Numbered from the stretch's first letter, positions 1-7,038 are shown. The stretch is 7,924 bases of DNA from an uncultured Corynebacterium sp. (GCF_943914015.1 NZ_CALUAK010000114.1:1-7924); one strand, 5' to 3'. A program made the numbers and translations. Notes: generated by a model from the letters alone, not told the origin.

Positions 1-54
1 CAACGCCGATGGTACTGCACCCGGGAGGATGTGGGAGAGTAGGACACCGCCGAC
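1..54 (+). rRNA. rrf: 5S ribosomal RNA, 3' part only
   Basis: This is the 3' portion of a 5S rRNA gene whose 5' end lies outside the window. The recognisable conserved stretches are GATGGTACTG at 8-17 and GTGGGAGAGTAGG at 31-43, which form the 3' domain of bacterial 5S rRNA. The exact 3' end is uncertain by a few bases, because the 5' strand of the closing helix is not visible. A strong hairpin terminator follows at 71-111. In actinobacteria 5S is normally the last gene of an rRNA operon, so the window probably begins at the end of an rrn operon. That placement is inferred; the 5S match is seen in the sequence. Confidence 0.93.
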
Positions 55-70
55 CACAAACATAAAAACA

Positions 71-111
71 AGAGGATGAGGATCCACACAATGGATCCTC
101 ATCCTCTTTTT
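71..111 (+). terminator. Intrinsic terminator of the rRNA operon
   Basis: A perfect 15-bp inverted repeat (71-85 with 93-107) encloses a 7-base loop and is followed by TTTT at 108-111. It is a strong Rho-independent terminator placed just after 5S rRNA, as expected for an rrn operon. The A-rich stretch before the stem (64-70) could give weak termination on the other strand as well. Confidence 0.93.
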
Positions 112-135
112 CTATCCCCGAAACCCCACCCATCC

Positions 136-163
136 TTGCGCCCCACACCCACACGAGTAGTAT
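136..163 (+). promoter_or_regulatory. Putative promoter of the ene-reductase gene, leaderless geometry
   Basis: A -10-like TAGTAT lies at 158-163 (fits the TANNNT consensus) and a weak -35-like TTGCGC at 136-141, with a 16-base spacer. Transcription would be expected to begin about 7-9 bases after the -10, at roughly 170-172, which coincides with the ATG at 172. No clear Shine-Dalgarno precedes that ATG, so a leaderless mRNA is plausible. The elements are read by eye and the -35 is weak. Confidence 0.45.
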
Positions 164-171
164 TGCGGGAC

Positions 172-1239
172 ATGACAACAATGTATGAACCTGGACAACT
201 TGGACACACGCGCCTGAAGAACCGCATCGTCATGGCCCCGCTCACCCGCACCCGCGCGGACCTCGACGGCACCCCTAACGACCTCCTTGTCGAGCACTAC
301 CGTCAGCGGGCAGGCTTTGGCCTCATTATTGCCGAGGGCACGTGGCCCGTCACTGAAGGCCGCACGTGGTACCACCAGCCCGGCATCGAGACGCAGGAGC
401 ACCAGGATGGCTGGGAAAAGGTCACCAGTGCCGTCCATGAAGCAGGTGGCGCCATCTTCCTCCAGGTCATGCACGGCGGCCGCATCTCTCACGAGGAGCT
501 GACGGGCACCGGCCGAATTGTGGCGCCGAGCGCTATCCCCGGTCCCAATCCCATCCGTATTAAGGACGGCAAGGCACAGGCTCCCGTCCCGCATGAGCTT
601 ACGAAGGACGAGATCCAGCAAATCCAGGACGAGTTCGCCGAGGCTGCCAAGCGTGCCATCGCCGCCGGCTTCGACGGCATCGAGCTCCACGGCGCTAACG
701 GCTACCTCATTAACCAGTTCTTCTCTCCCGCTGCCAACACCCGCACCGACGAGTACGGTGGCAGCCCGGAGAACCGCGCCCGCTTCGCCATCGAACTCAC
801 CAACCGCATTGCCGAGGAAATCGGGGCCGACAAGGTTGGTATCCGTTTGTCCCCGGGCCAGAACATTCAGGGTGCCGACGAGACGGATCCTGCCGATACT
901 CGCGCCACGTACCTGCACTTTGCGGAGAGCATCCCAGAGCTCGCCTACCTGCACATTGTGAACCCGGATCCGGCTTCCGCTCTCGTCCAGGATCTCACCA
1001 GGGCAGCCAACACGACGCTCATTGCCAATACGGGCTTCGCTGAGGTCACCACTAAGGAGGTGGCAGAGGGCACCGTCGCCAACGGCCACGCAGATGCAGT
1101 ATCCATCGGCCGTCTCGCCATGGCCAACCCCGACCTTCCCTACCGCTGGGAGAACAACCTGCCAGAGAACGAGGTCAACCAGGCCACCGTCTACGGCAAT
1201 GGCCCCGAGGGTTACACGGATTACCCCTCCTACGAATAG
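172..1239 (+). CDS. Old Yellow Enzyme-family NADH:flavin oxidoreductase / alkene reductase
   Basis: This 355-residue protein is a full-length single-domain Old Yellow Enzyme of the NemA/OYE type. It is expected to be a cytosolic FMN-bound TIM barrel that reduces activated C=C bonds (enones, nitro compounds, quinones) with NAD(P)H. Visible signatures are LKNRIVMAPLTR near residues 15-26, QVMHGGR at 98-104, and HGANGYL at 173-179. In the last of these, H173/N176 would bind the substrate carbonyl and Y178 would be the proton donor. It is followed by NQFFSPAANTRTDEYGGS, by R225 in VGIRLSP, and by the FMN phosphate-binding SIGR (311-314) with ANPDLPYRW. The frame stays open upstream to 76, but that part would lie inside the rRNA terminator. 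I therefore start at ATG 172, with ATG 181 as the alternative. The physiological substrate cannot be told from sequence. The flavodoxin-domain gene 68 bases downstream may share its transcript. Confidence 0.93.
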   Translation: MTTMYEPGQLGHTRLKNRIVMAPLTRTRADLDGTPNDLLVEHYRQRAGFGLIIAEGTWPVTEGRTWYHQPGIETQEHQDGWEKVTSAVHEAGGAIFLQVMHGGRISHEELTGTGRIVAPSAIPGPNPIRIKDGKAQAPVPHELTKDEIQQIQDEFAEAAKRAIAAGFDGIELHGANGYLINQFFSPAANTRTDEYGGSPENRARFAIELTNRIAEEIGADKVGIRLSPGQNIQGADETDPADTRATYLHFAESIPELAYLHIVNPDPASALVQDLTRAANTTLIANTGFAEVTTKEVAEGTVANGHADAVSIGRLAMANPDLPYRWENNLPENEVNQATVYGNGPEGYTDYPSYE

Positions 1240-1246
1240 ATTCGTA
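1231..1246 (+). repeat. Small palindrome around the ene-reductase stop codon
   Basis: TACGAA (1231-1236) and TTCGTA (1241-1246) form a perfect 6-bp inverted repeat. The 4-base loop contains the TAG stop codon. No T run follows, so it is not a convincing terminator. It could be a weak 3' hairpin, a protein-binding site, or chance. Confidence 0.3.
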
Positions 1247-1277
1247 TCCTCGACCTGCGTTATTTGCCCGAAACAGT

Positions 1278-1300
1278 TACAGTAAGGAGAAATAAAGGAG
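1278..1300 (+). promoter_or_regulatory. Strong ribosome binding site (and weak -10) before the flavodoxin-domain gene
   Basis: AAAGGAG at 1294-1300 lies 7 bases before the ATG at 1308 and is an excellent Shine-Dalgarno, which fixes that start. A second AAGGAGA occurs at 1284-1290. TACAGT at 1278-1283 could serve as a -10 for a separate promoter, but I see no good -35. The gene may instead be read through from the ene-reductase upstream. Confidence 0.7.
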
Positions 1301-1307
1301 TAGGGAC

Positions 1308-1835
1308 ATGCTAAAAGTAGTTTATGGGTCGATGTACGGGCACACGAAGCGGTACGCCGAAGACTTCGCACAGCACTTCAATACCGAGGCGGTGAGCTAC
1401 AAGGAATGCGGGCGCCTCAACGCAGACGATTACCTCGTCTACTTCGGCGCCCTCTTCGCCGGCGGCGTCCACGGATTAGAGTCCATAAAAGGAACGCCGA
1501 AGCACGTCACCCTCGTGACGGTCGGACTCTCGGATCCGACGAATCCTGAAAACGTCGCCAACATCAGAAAATCAATTGAGCTATCGGAATCTAAGCGAGA
1601 TTTCGACATCGCGGATGTTTTCCATCTCAGGGGCGGAATCGATTACAAAAACCTGCAACTGAAGCACAAGCTAATGATGAAAATGCTCTACACGAAGGCC
1701 AAGAGAACGCCGGAGGCTGAGCAAAGCGATGAAACGAAGACGATGCTCAAGACGTACGGAGGAGTAGTCGACTTTGTAGATCCCCAAACCCTGGCTCCCA
1801 TCGTCGATCACGTAAAACGCACCTACCGAAGCTAG
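1308..1835 (+). CDS. Flavodoxin-domain protein, HemG-like
   Basis: This 175-residue protein resembles the flavodoxin-like family that includes HemG-type protoporphyrinogen oxidase. The N-terminus KVVYGSMYGHTKRYAEDF (3-20) is the FMN phosphate-binding loop after the first beta strand. DYLVYFGALFAGGVHG (41-56) matches the second flavin-contacting loop. FHLRGGIDYKNL followed by KLMMKMLY (105-128) resembles the HemG C-terminal segment with its LIMKM-like helix. It is probably a cytosolic FMN protein. Heme synthesis cannot be claimed, since many bacteria carry such proteins with unknown roles. A hand count over 1321-1800 gives about 53% G+C, lower than the roughly 60% of the ene-reductase, and the gene has a textbook Shine-Dalgarno unlike its neighbours. 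Both suggest possible acquisition by transfer. It converges on the ABC permease gene with only 14 bases between the stop codons. Confidence 0.82.
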   Translation: MLKVVYGSMYGHTKRYAEDFAQHFNTEAVSYKECGRLNADDYLVYFGALFAGGVHGLESIKGTPKHVTLVTVGLSDPTNPENVANIRKSIELSESKRDFDIADVFHLRGGIDYKNLQLKHKLMMKMLYTKAKRTPEAEQSDETKTMLKTYGGVVDFVDPQTLAPIVDHVKRTYRS

Positions 1836-1849
1836 CCCAGCCCCAAAAC

Positions 1850-4447
1850 CTACTCGTCCGCAATCGCCTCCAGTGGGCTCGTCGCCGCAGCAGACCGGGC
1901 GGGCACGGCGGCGGCCAAAACGCCAACGACGGCGGATGCCAGGAACATGAGCGCAATTTGCCCCCAGGGCATGACGATTTCCTCGATGCCGGACCCAGAC
2001 AGAGCCCGAAGGAAACCCCAGCCAATAAACAGCCCAATGGCGGTGCCCAATAGGGCGCCGTAGATGGCGATGATCACGGATTCGATGTAGATCATGCCCC
2101 TGACCTGCCGCGCGTGCGTGCCGACGGCGCGCAGCATGCCGATTTCCTGCCGCCGCTCGGTGATGGACAGCGCGAGCGTGTTCACGATCCCCAAAATGGC
2201 GACGAGCACGGCGAGCCCGAGCAGCAAGTACAAGATGGTGAGCATTTGGTCGATGAGGTTAGCGTAGCTGTTGGAGTATTGTTCCTTGTCTTTGACGGAA
2301 ACGACGAGGTAGGGGTCGGTGACGGCCTCGATGGCGGCGCGCCCGTCCTCCAGCGTGACGCCGTCGGCGAGCCGCACGTACACCATGTCGGTTTTGATGT
2401 CGTTGTCGGAGACGATCCGCGCGGCCAGCGACTCGGCGATAATCGCGCGCCCGACGCCCACGGCCTGCCCGTATATGCCGACGACGGATGCGGTTGTCGT
2501 GTGTCCGTCGAGCGAGGCGAGCTGCACCTCCGAACCAACACCCGCGCCAAACCTCTCGGCCATCGTCTCCGCGAGGAGCACGCCGTTGTCGAGCGAAAAC
2601 GTCCCGTCCACCAGGGGCAAATCGGTAAATTCCGCCGGCGCGCGCGAGGCCACGGGCGACCCGGGCGTGCCAAACGAGTCGGACATCGGCACTTGGTTGA
2701 CAAAAATCGGCGCCTTCTCCATCGTCAGCACATCGTCTACCTCCGGCAGCTCCCCGACCCTGTCGGACACCTCCCGCGGAATAGTAAGCGTGCTACTCCC
2801 ACTCGCGCCGCCGGGTCCGGTAAGCACAAAATCCGCGCTCACAGACGTATCGAGCTGCCCGGTCAAGCTGTTCTTCATCGTCGCGCCGAGCGCCCCCACG
2901 GACGTGACCAGCGCAAGCCCGAGCGTCAGCGCGAAGGCCGTGGTCGCCGTCCGCCTCGGCGTCCGGCGTGCGTTCGTCGATGCTAGCTTGCCGACGGCCC
3001 CAAAGGGCCTTCCCACGAAAAACCCCAGGATGGCTGTGAAAAACCGTGCCAGGGCAGGTCCCGCAAACCAGGCCCCGAGGATGAGCCCCAGCGCCCCGGC
3101 GGCCATGCACCACGCGCGGGTTCCCGTCGAATAGCTCGGTGTGAGCGCACCGATGAGCCCGACGAGAACCCCGCCCACGATGAGCACCCCACCAACGACC
3201 GTCCTGCCCCGCAGCGAGTCCGAGGAGCTCTGATCGCCCGCGCGCATCGCCTGCACGGGGTGGACGGATCCCGCCCGCCGCGCCGGTGACCAGGCGGCGA
3301 GCACCGTGACGAGGACCCCGAGCACGACCGGCACGATGACGGATTGTGCCGTGAGCATGAAGGTGCCGGGGCTGAGCACCGCCCCGCGGCTCGCAGCGAT
3401 CGCCATGAGCGCCTGCACAAGTCCCCAACCTGCGATAACACCGAGTGCCGAGCCGATGAGCCCGACGATGATCGCCTCCACGATGACCGACCGCGTGATC
3501 TGCCTACGTGAGGTCCCCAGCGCCCTGAGCAGCGCGAATTCCCGCGTCCGCTGCGCGACGATCATGGAGAACGTGTTGGTAATAATAAAGGTGCCGACAA
3601 CGAGCGCGATGCCGGCAAACGCCCACAGGAAGTAGTTAACAAAGGCCAGCGAGTCGGTGATCATGGAGGTTAGCTTGTCGGCGATGGCCTGCCCGGTCTG
3701 GAATTCCACGTCGGGGTAGTCCTTCTCCAGCGCGGCTTGCACCGCCGACACGTCCGTGCCGTCCTTCAGCGAGATGGCGATCTCGTAGAGGTGCTTCCCG
3801 TCGGTGAACTCCGACAGGTACGTCGGCTCGTCAAAGGCCGCGCTGACCAGGCCTGTTCCCATCATCGCCGGTGTGAATGTACCGGTCACGGTCTTCGTGG
3901 AGCGCCCCTTCGGCGTCACCACATCCACAACGTCTCCCGCGTGGACCTCGGCCTTCTTGGCCGATTCCCCGTCCAGCAGCATCTCGTCGGCCCCACTCGG
4001 CGCCGTCCCGCTGTCGAGCGTCCCCGCGACCTCATCCACCCAGATGAGCCCCTGCGAGGCGCCCCCTGGCGTAAGCTTCAGTGGTTCGCCCTCCGGCGTC
4101 GCCACAACGATCGAGGTCGCGTGGCTTGACGAGGGCTCCACCCTCTCCACCTCATCGCGTCCCCGCAGGTCAGCGACCGCCTCAATCGGCGCGTTATCCG
4201 TCAGCCCCATCGTCGACCCCATGACCAGATCCACGTCCGCGTACCGCGACGTCGCCATCTGGTCAAACGTGTTGGACAGCCCGGCGGTGAGGATCGATGA
4301 GCCGGCAATAAACGCCGTGCCGAGCACGACGGCGAGCACCGTGAGCAGCAGCCGCACCTTGTGCGCGAGCACGTTCCTCCAGCTCACCCTCGCGAGCGGC
4401 GCCCGCGTCCGCTTACGCGGACGCGTGGATAACGAATGCTTCCCCAT
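1850..4447 (-). CDS. ABC transporter permease, FtsX/MacB family, two FtsX domains
   Basis: This 865-residue membrane protein pairs with the ATPase encoded immediately upstream. A basic N-terminus (1-31) leads into a first membrane segment (about 31-53). A large outside domain (about 60-265, MacB-like periplasmic core type) is followed by three membrane helices (about 268-295, 320-352, 368-388) forming the first FtsX domain. Two central helices follow (about 416-438, 446-465). The pattern then repeats: a helix at about 504-522, a second outside domain (about 530-730), and three helices (about 735-760, 785-812, 828-849). Both FtsX domains carry the usual cytoplasmic motif: REFALLRALGTSRRQI (302-317) and RRQEIGMLRAVGTHARQV (765-782). 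Such Type VII ABC systems act as mechanotransmitters or exporters of peptides, lipoproteins or drugs. The substrate here is unknown. The start overlaps the ATPase stop as TGATG, which predicts translational coupling. The single-chain double-FtsX layout suits a monoderm partner that needs only one permease. Confidence 0.93.
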   Translation of the reverse strand: MGKHSLSTRPRKRTRAPLARVSWRNVLAHKVRLLLTVLAVVLGTAFIAGSSILTAGLSNTFDQMATSRYADVDLVMGSTMGLTDNAPIEAVADLRGRDEVERVEPSSSHATSIVVATPEGEPLKLTPGGASQGLIWVDEVAGTLDSGTAPSGADEMLLDGESAKKAEVHAGDVVDVVTPKGRSTKTVTGTFTPAMMGTGLVSAAFDEPTYLSEFTDGKHLYEIAISLKDGTDVSAVQAALEKDYPDVEFQTGQAIADKLTSMITDSLAFVNYFLWAFAGIALVVGTFIITNTFSMIVAQRTREFALLRALGTSRRQITRSVIVEAIIVGLIGSALGVIAGWGLVQALMAIAASRGAVLSPGTFMLTAQSVIVPVVLGVLVTVLAAWSPARRAGSVHPVQAMRAGDQSSSDSLRGRTVVGGVLIVGGVLVGLIGALTPSYSTGTRAWCMAAGALGLILGAWFAGPALARFFTAILGFFVGRPFGAVGKLASTNARRTPRRTATTAFALTLGLALVTSVGALGATMKNSLTGQLDTSVSADFVLTGPGGASGSSTLTIPREVSDRVGELPEVDDVLTMEKAPIFVNQVPMSDSFGTPGSPVASRAPAEFTDLPLVDGTFSLDNGVLLAETMAERFGAGVGSEVQLASLDGHTTTASVVGIYGQAVGVGRAIIAESLAARIVSDNDIKTDMVYVRLADGVTLEDGRAAIEAVTDPYLVVSVKDKEQYSNSYANLIDQMLTILYLLLGLAVLVAILGIVNTLALSITERRQEIGMLRAVGTHARQVRGMIYIESVIIAIYGALLGTAIGLFIGWGFLRALSGSGIEEIVMPWGQIALMFLASAVVGVLAAAVPARSAAATSPLEAIADE

Positions 4448-5169
4448 CAGTTCAGCCCCGCCATCGTCTCGAGGATCTCCTCCGTCGTGGGCTTGATGAG
4501 CTCCTTCGTGATCCGCCCGTCGGCAAGAAACACGACGCGGTCGGCATAGCTCGCCGCCGTCGCATCATGGGTCACAATAACCACGGTCTGCCCCCACTCA
4601 TCCACGGAATCGCGCAGGATGGTGAGCACCTCCGTCGAGGCATTGGAGTCCAGGTTGCCGGTTGGCTCGTCGCCAAAAATGATGCGTGGCCTGCTCACCA
4701 GTGCCCGCGCCACGGCCACGCGCTGCTGCTGACCGCCGGACAGCTCGCTCGGCCGGTGTCCCAGCCGCTCACTCAACCCCAGCTTGTCCACAACAAGCTG
4801 GTACCACTCGTAGTCCACCTCACGGCCGGCAATATCTGTCGGCAGCGTGATGTTCTCCGCAGCCGTCAGCGTCGGCACGAGGTTGAACGACTGGAACACA
4901 AACCCCAGCTCGTCACGACGCAGATCCGTCAGCTCCTTATCATTCAGCGTGCTCACATCCACATCGCCGATAAACGCTCGACCGGAGGTGATCGAGTCGA
5001 GTCCCGCCATAGTGTGCATGAGCGTCGACTTCCCAGAGCCACTCGGCCCCATGATGGCCGTGAACTCTCCCTCCCGGAACTCTATGGAAACGTGGTCGAG
5101 TGCGGTGACCAGCGTGTCACCGCTTCCATACGTTTTCACAATATCCACTGCACGGGCTGTTCCAGACAT
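4447..5169 (-). CDS. ABC transporter ATP-binding protein, MacB/LolD type
   Basis: This 240-residue ATPase is complete. It has Walker A GPSGSGKST (41-49), Q-loop Q93 in FVFQSFNLVPTLTA, signature LSGGQQQ (143-149), Walker B IIFGDE (163-168), a D-loop in PTGNLDS, and switch H201 in VIVTHD. The FQSFNL and GDEPTGNLDS wording is typical of the LolD/MacB/FtsE branch that partners FtsX-like permeases. It should sit on the cytoplasmic face and power the 865-residue permease encoded next, whose ATG overlaps this stop codon by one base. The start at 5169 is the natural family N-terminus. Upstream, TAATGT (5181-5176, minus strand) sits 6 bases before the ATG, so the transcript may be leaderless. The adjacent AGAGGT is too close to the ATG to be a normal Shine-Dalgarno. 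The divergent AlbA_2 gene begins 108 bases away, across a repeat array. Confidence 0.96.
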   Translation of the reverse strand: MSGTARAVDIVKTYGSGDTLVTALDHVSIEFREGEFTAIMGPSGSGKSTLMHTMAGLDSITSGRAFIGDVDVSTLNDKELTDLRRDELGFVFQSFNLVPTLTAAENITLPTDIAGREVDYEWYQLVVDKLGLSERLGHRPSELSGGQQQRVAVARALVSRPRIIFGDEPTGNLDSNASTEVLTILRDSVDEWGQTVVIVTHDATAASYADRVVFLADGRITKELIKPTTEEILETMAGLN

Positions 5170-5175
5170 ACCTCT

Positions 5176-5181
5176 ACATTA
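5176..5181 (-). promoter_or_regulatory. Putative -10 element of the ABC transporter operon
   Basis: On the minus strand TAATGT (5181 down to 5176) fits TANNNT and ends 6 bases before the ATPase ATG, so transcription could begin at or next to the start codon. I see no good -35 at 16-18 bases upstream. The nearest TTG-containing hexamer (TTGCAC, 5211-5206) belongs to the repeat array and is about 24 bases away. The call is therefore tentative. Confidence 0.35.
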
Positions 5182-5206
5182 CATAGGCACGGGAACGCCG
5201 GGGCTG

Positions 5207-5276
5207 TGCAAAGTACATTGCAAAGTAGATTGCAAAGTAGATTGCAGTGCAATGAACATTGCAATATACTTTTGCG
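5207..5276 (+). repeat. Tandem 12-bp repeat array with palindromes, probable operator
   Basis: Three head-to-tail 12-bp copies occupy 5207-5218, 5219-5230 and 5231-5242. The unit is TGCAAAGTAGAT. Copies 2 and 3 are identical and copy 1 has C for G at position 10. A degenerate fourth start (TGCA) at 5243 lies in the palindrome ATTGCAGTGCAAT (5241-5253). A second palindrome, ATTGCAAT, is at 5258-5265. An imperfect inverted copy, ATATACTTTTGCG (5264-5276, one inserted base), covers the -10 of the AlbA_2 gene. The core TTGCA recurs at 5218, 5230, 5242 and 5259. Such phased repeats across a divergent promoter region most likely bind a regulator, and the AlbA_2/winged-helix protein next door is the obvious candidate. 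The repeats are seen; the operator role is inferred. Confidence 0.75.
5242..5270 (+). promoter_or_regulatory. Promoter of the AlbA_2-domain gene, leaderless geometry
   Basis: A near-consensus -10, TATACT (5265-5270), stands 17 bases after a -35-like TTGCAG (5242-5247). Transcription would start about 5277-5278, exactly at the GTG start codon at 5278. No Shine-Dalgarno is present upstream of that codon. The -35 sits at the end of the tandem repeat array and the -10 in its inverted copy, so a protein bound to the repeats would compete with RNA polymerase. Confidence 0.65.
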
Positions 5277-5277
5277 C

Positions 5278-6939
5278 GTGGCCGCGATAAACATCCCCGA
5301 GATTGTTGGACTCCTCATTGATGCGCATACTGATACCTGGAACATTGAGGCTAAAGAAGCACGTCACGGGCTCCCCGATACTCTCAACGAAACACTGAGT
5401 GCCTTCGCCAACATGCCAGAAGGCGGCACCATTGTGCTTGGGGTGGCTGAGGTAGACGGTGAAATGAAAGTTACGGGTGTAGGCAATCCTCGAGATCTTA
5501 TGGCTGGTCTCGCCTCAAAGGCGAGGGAGAAGATCCACCCGCCGATCCAGTTGGGTGCAATGGAAGTTGCAAAAATCGATGGAAAGAATGTCGTTGCCTG
5601 TGTGATTCCGCCACAACCGTCGGATCATCGCCCGTTCCGGGTTGGCAATGCCGGACCTGCCTATACGCGCGCTGGGGATGGCGATTACCAGCTAAGCGAG
5701 CTAGAGGAGCAGTACCTGGTGGGGCAACGAGCGCAGCCGGTTGACGATAGGGCACCAGTCCCCGGTGCAAGCGTGGAAGAAGACTTAGATCCACAGCTCC
5801 TGGAGCAGTATCTACAGGAACAAAAGCGCCAGTCGCGGCGCTTGTCTGCGCTGGAGCGAGACGAGCTCCTCGTTCGGACCAATGTAGTGGATCACGAAAC
5901 CGGTCTGCCTACGGTCGCGGCAGTCTATGCTTTCGGAATTCACCCGCAACAATTCCTTCCGCATTTGGCGGTGAAATGCCATGCGCGCGGAGAGCACACG
6001 CGTTTGGAGGACAAGCAGGAATTCTCAGGACCGGTCCCTGATCTCATGGAGTCTGTCACCGAATGGGTGAGCAAACACCTCATGCATGGTGTCACCTTCG
6101 ATGGCGGGCACGGCTATAACCGGGCGGAATTACCGATGGTAGCGATCCGCGAGATCGTCGCAAACGCACTTGTTCACCGTGACCTCTCCGTTGCAAGCTC
6201 TGGAAGCTTTCCCATGGTCGTAAAACTCCCTACGAAGCTAATCGTCGAGAACCCTGGAGGTTTGTGGGGGCTCACGGAGCGGGAGCTTGGCCATACGAGC
6301 CCACGGACGCGTAACGCCATCCTTTACAACATGTGTTCATCCATCACCACGGAAAGCGGCCGCCGCATCATTGAGGGGCATGCAACGGGCATCCCCGCAG
6401 TTCGGCGCGCTTTGCATGAGGCGTTCCTTCCCGAGCCTTACTTCAAGGACGAAGTGATTAAGTTCCGGGCAGTGCTCACTACCTCAATGATGTTGAGTGA
6501 AGAGGATCTGTCCTGGCTGGCCAGCCTTCCTGGTGCCGATACCCTCACCGTTGCTCAAAAGCATGCCCTCGTCGCAATGAAAAGCGGCACCGCAATCACA
6601 AATTCCGACTACCGAGCCCAGTTCCCAATGGACTCCGTCCAGGCCCGCAATGAACTGCAGCAGCTGGTCCAATTTGGGCTCGCGGAGAACACCGGCACGG
6701 GGAGGGGATCAACGTACCAGTTGAGTTCGCCCACTCAACAGGTCTTGCCACCTTCAAACGGCGACGCTGTCACCCACGCTCTGCAGGCATCCCCAACCCC
6801 GCTCACCCGGAACGAAATAGCGGCAGCAACGGGACTCACATCAAACCAGGTATACCGCAGCCTGCAGAAGAACAGCCACATTCAAAAAGTCCGCGATCTA
6901 GAAGATAAGCGAGTTATCCGGTACTACCTCGAAAGCTAA
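5278..6939 (+). CDS. AlbA_2 (Schlafen-type) domain and RecG-like ATP-binding domain protein, putative transcriptional regulator
   Basis: This 553-residue protein starts at GTG 5278. The frame is open far upstream, but there it runs antisense to the ATPase gene. TTG 5272 is an alternative start. Residues about 13-145 form an AlbA_2/Schlafen domain: IEAKEA (23-28), LSAFANMPEGG then TIVLGV (40-56), and YTRAG (129-133). Residues about 280-400 resemble the HATPase_c_4/RecG-like C-terminal module, with AIREIVANALVHRDLS (289-304), LIVENPGGL (321-329) and TRNAILYNM (344-352). Two winged-helix-like segments follow: about 424-480, and about 498-552 with helix-turn-helix LTRNEIAAATGLTSNQVYRSL (509-529). 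Proteins of this build are usually annotated as transcriptional regulators or putative DNA-binding ATPases, and few have been characterised. The repeats over its own promoter fit autoregulation, and the divergent ABC operon is a possible target. G+C, sampled at about 55-60%, is somewhat below that of the ABC genes. An RNase-like role for the AlbA_2 part is a less likely alternative. Confidence 0.88.
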   Translation: MAAINIPEIVGLLIDAHTDTWNIEAKEARHGLPDTLNETLSAFANMPEGGTIVLGVAEVDGEMKVTGVGNPRDLMAGLASKAREKIHPPIQLGAMEVAKIDGKNVVACVIPPQPSDHRPFRVGNAGPAYTRAGDGDYQLSELEEQYLVGQRAQPVDDRAPVPGASVEEDLDPQLLEQYLQEQKRQSRRLSALERDELLVRTNVVDHETGLPTVAAVYAFGIHPQQFLPHLAVKCHARGEHTRLEDKQEFSGPVPDLMESVTEWVSKHLMHGVTFDGGHGYNRAELPMVAIREIVANALVHRDLSVASSGSFPMVVKLPTKLIVENPGGLWGLTERELGHTSPRTRNAILYNMCSSITTESGRRIIEGHATGIPAVRRALHEAFLPEPYFKDEVIKFRAVLTTSMMLSEEDLSWLASLPGADTLTVAQKHALVAMKSGTAITNSDYRAQFPMDSVQARNELQQLVQFGLAENTGTGRGSTYQLSSPTQQVLPPSNGDAVTHALQASPTPLTRNEIAAATGLTSNQVYRSLQKNSHIQKVRDLEDKRVIRYYLES

Positions 6940-7038
6940 GTAGGCGGCTTCTCATTTGGCATGTGATCGCTCGCGGTTCCCACAGGTATTCGGGTACGGG
7001 TTGTCCGCGTGTTCACGAGCGTAACCACCTCTCCTGAC

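Noticed and set aside
76..171. Upstream extension of the ene-reductase frame to ATG 76
   Set aside because: It would begin inside the rRNA terminator hairpin, and the added residues are proline-rich and unlike any Old Yellow Enzyme N-terminus. ATG 172 fits the family and the promoter.
112..1371. 419-codon open frame on the minus strand
   Set aside because: It lies antisense to the ene-reductase, whose high-GC codons leave the opposite frame open. The translation has no recognisable domain.
1836..1849. Terminator between the convergent flavodoxin-domain and permease genes
   Set aside because: The 14-base gap and nearby bases show no stem with a T run on either strand.
2114..2986. 290-codon plus-strand frame inside the permease gene
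   Set aside because: It is antisense to a clear FtsX permease. The composition is that of a shadow frame and no domain is seen.
5207..5253. CRISPR array or replication iterons
   Set aside because: The 12-bp units abut without spacers, so this is not CRISPR. There is no replication gene nearby and the repeats overlap a promoter, which fits an operator better.
4567..5277. Upstream extension of the AlbA_2 frame by 237 codons
   Set aside because: Most of it is antisense to the well-supported ABC ATPase and the rest runs through the repeat array. AlbA_2 homology begins just after GTG 5278.
7014..7035. Short minus-strand gene with AGGAG before a GTG codon
   Set aside because: The AGGAG is either 2 or 14 bases from the in-frame GTG codons, both poor spacings. 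The product would be under 35 residues with no recognisable feature.
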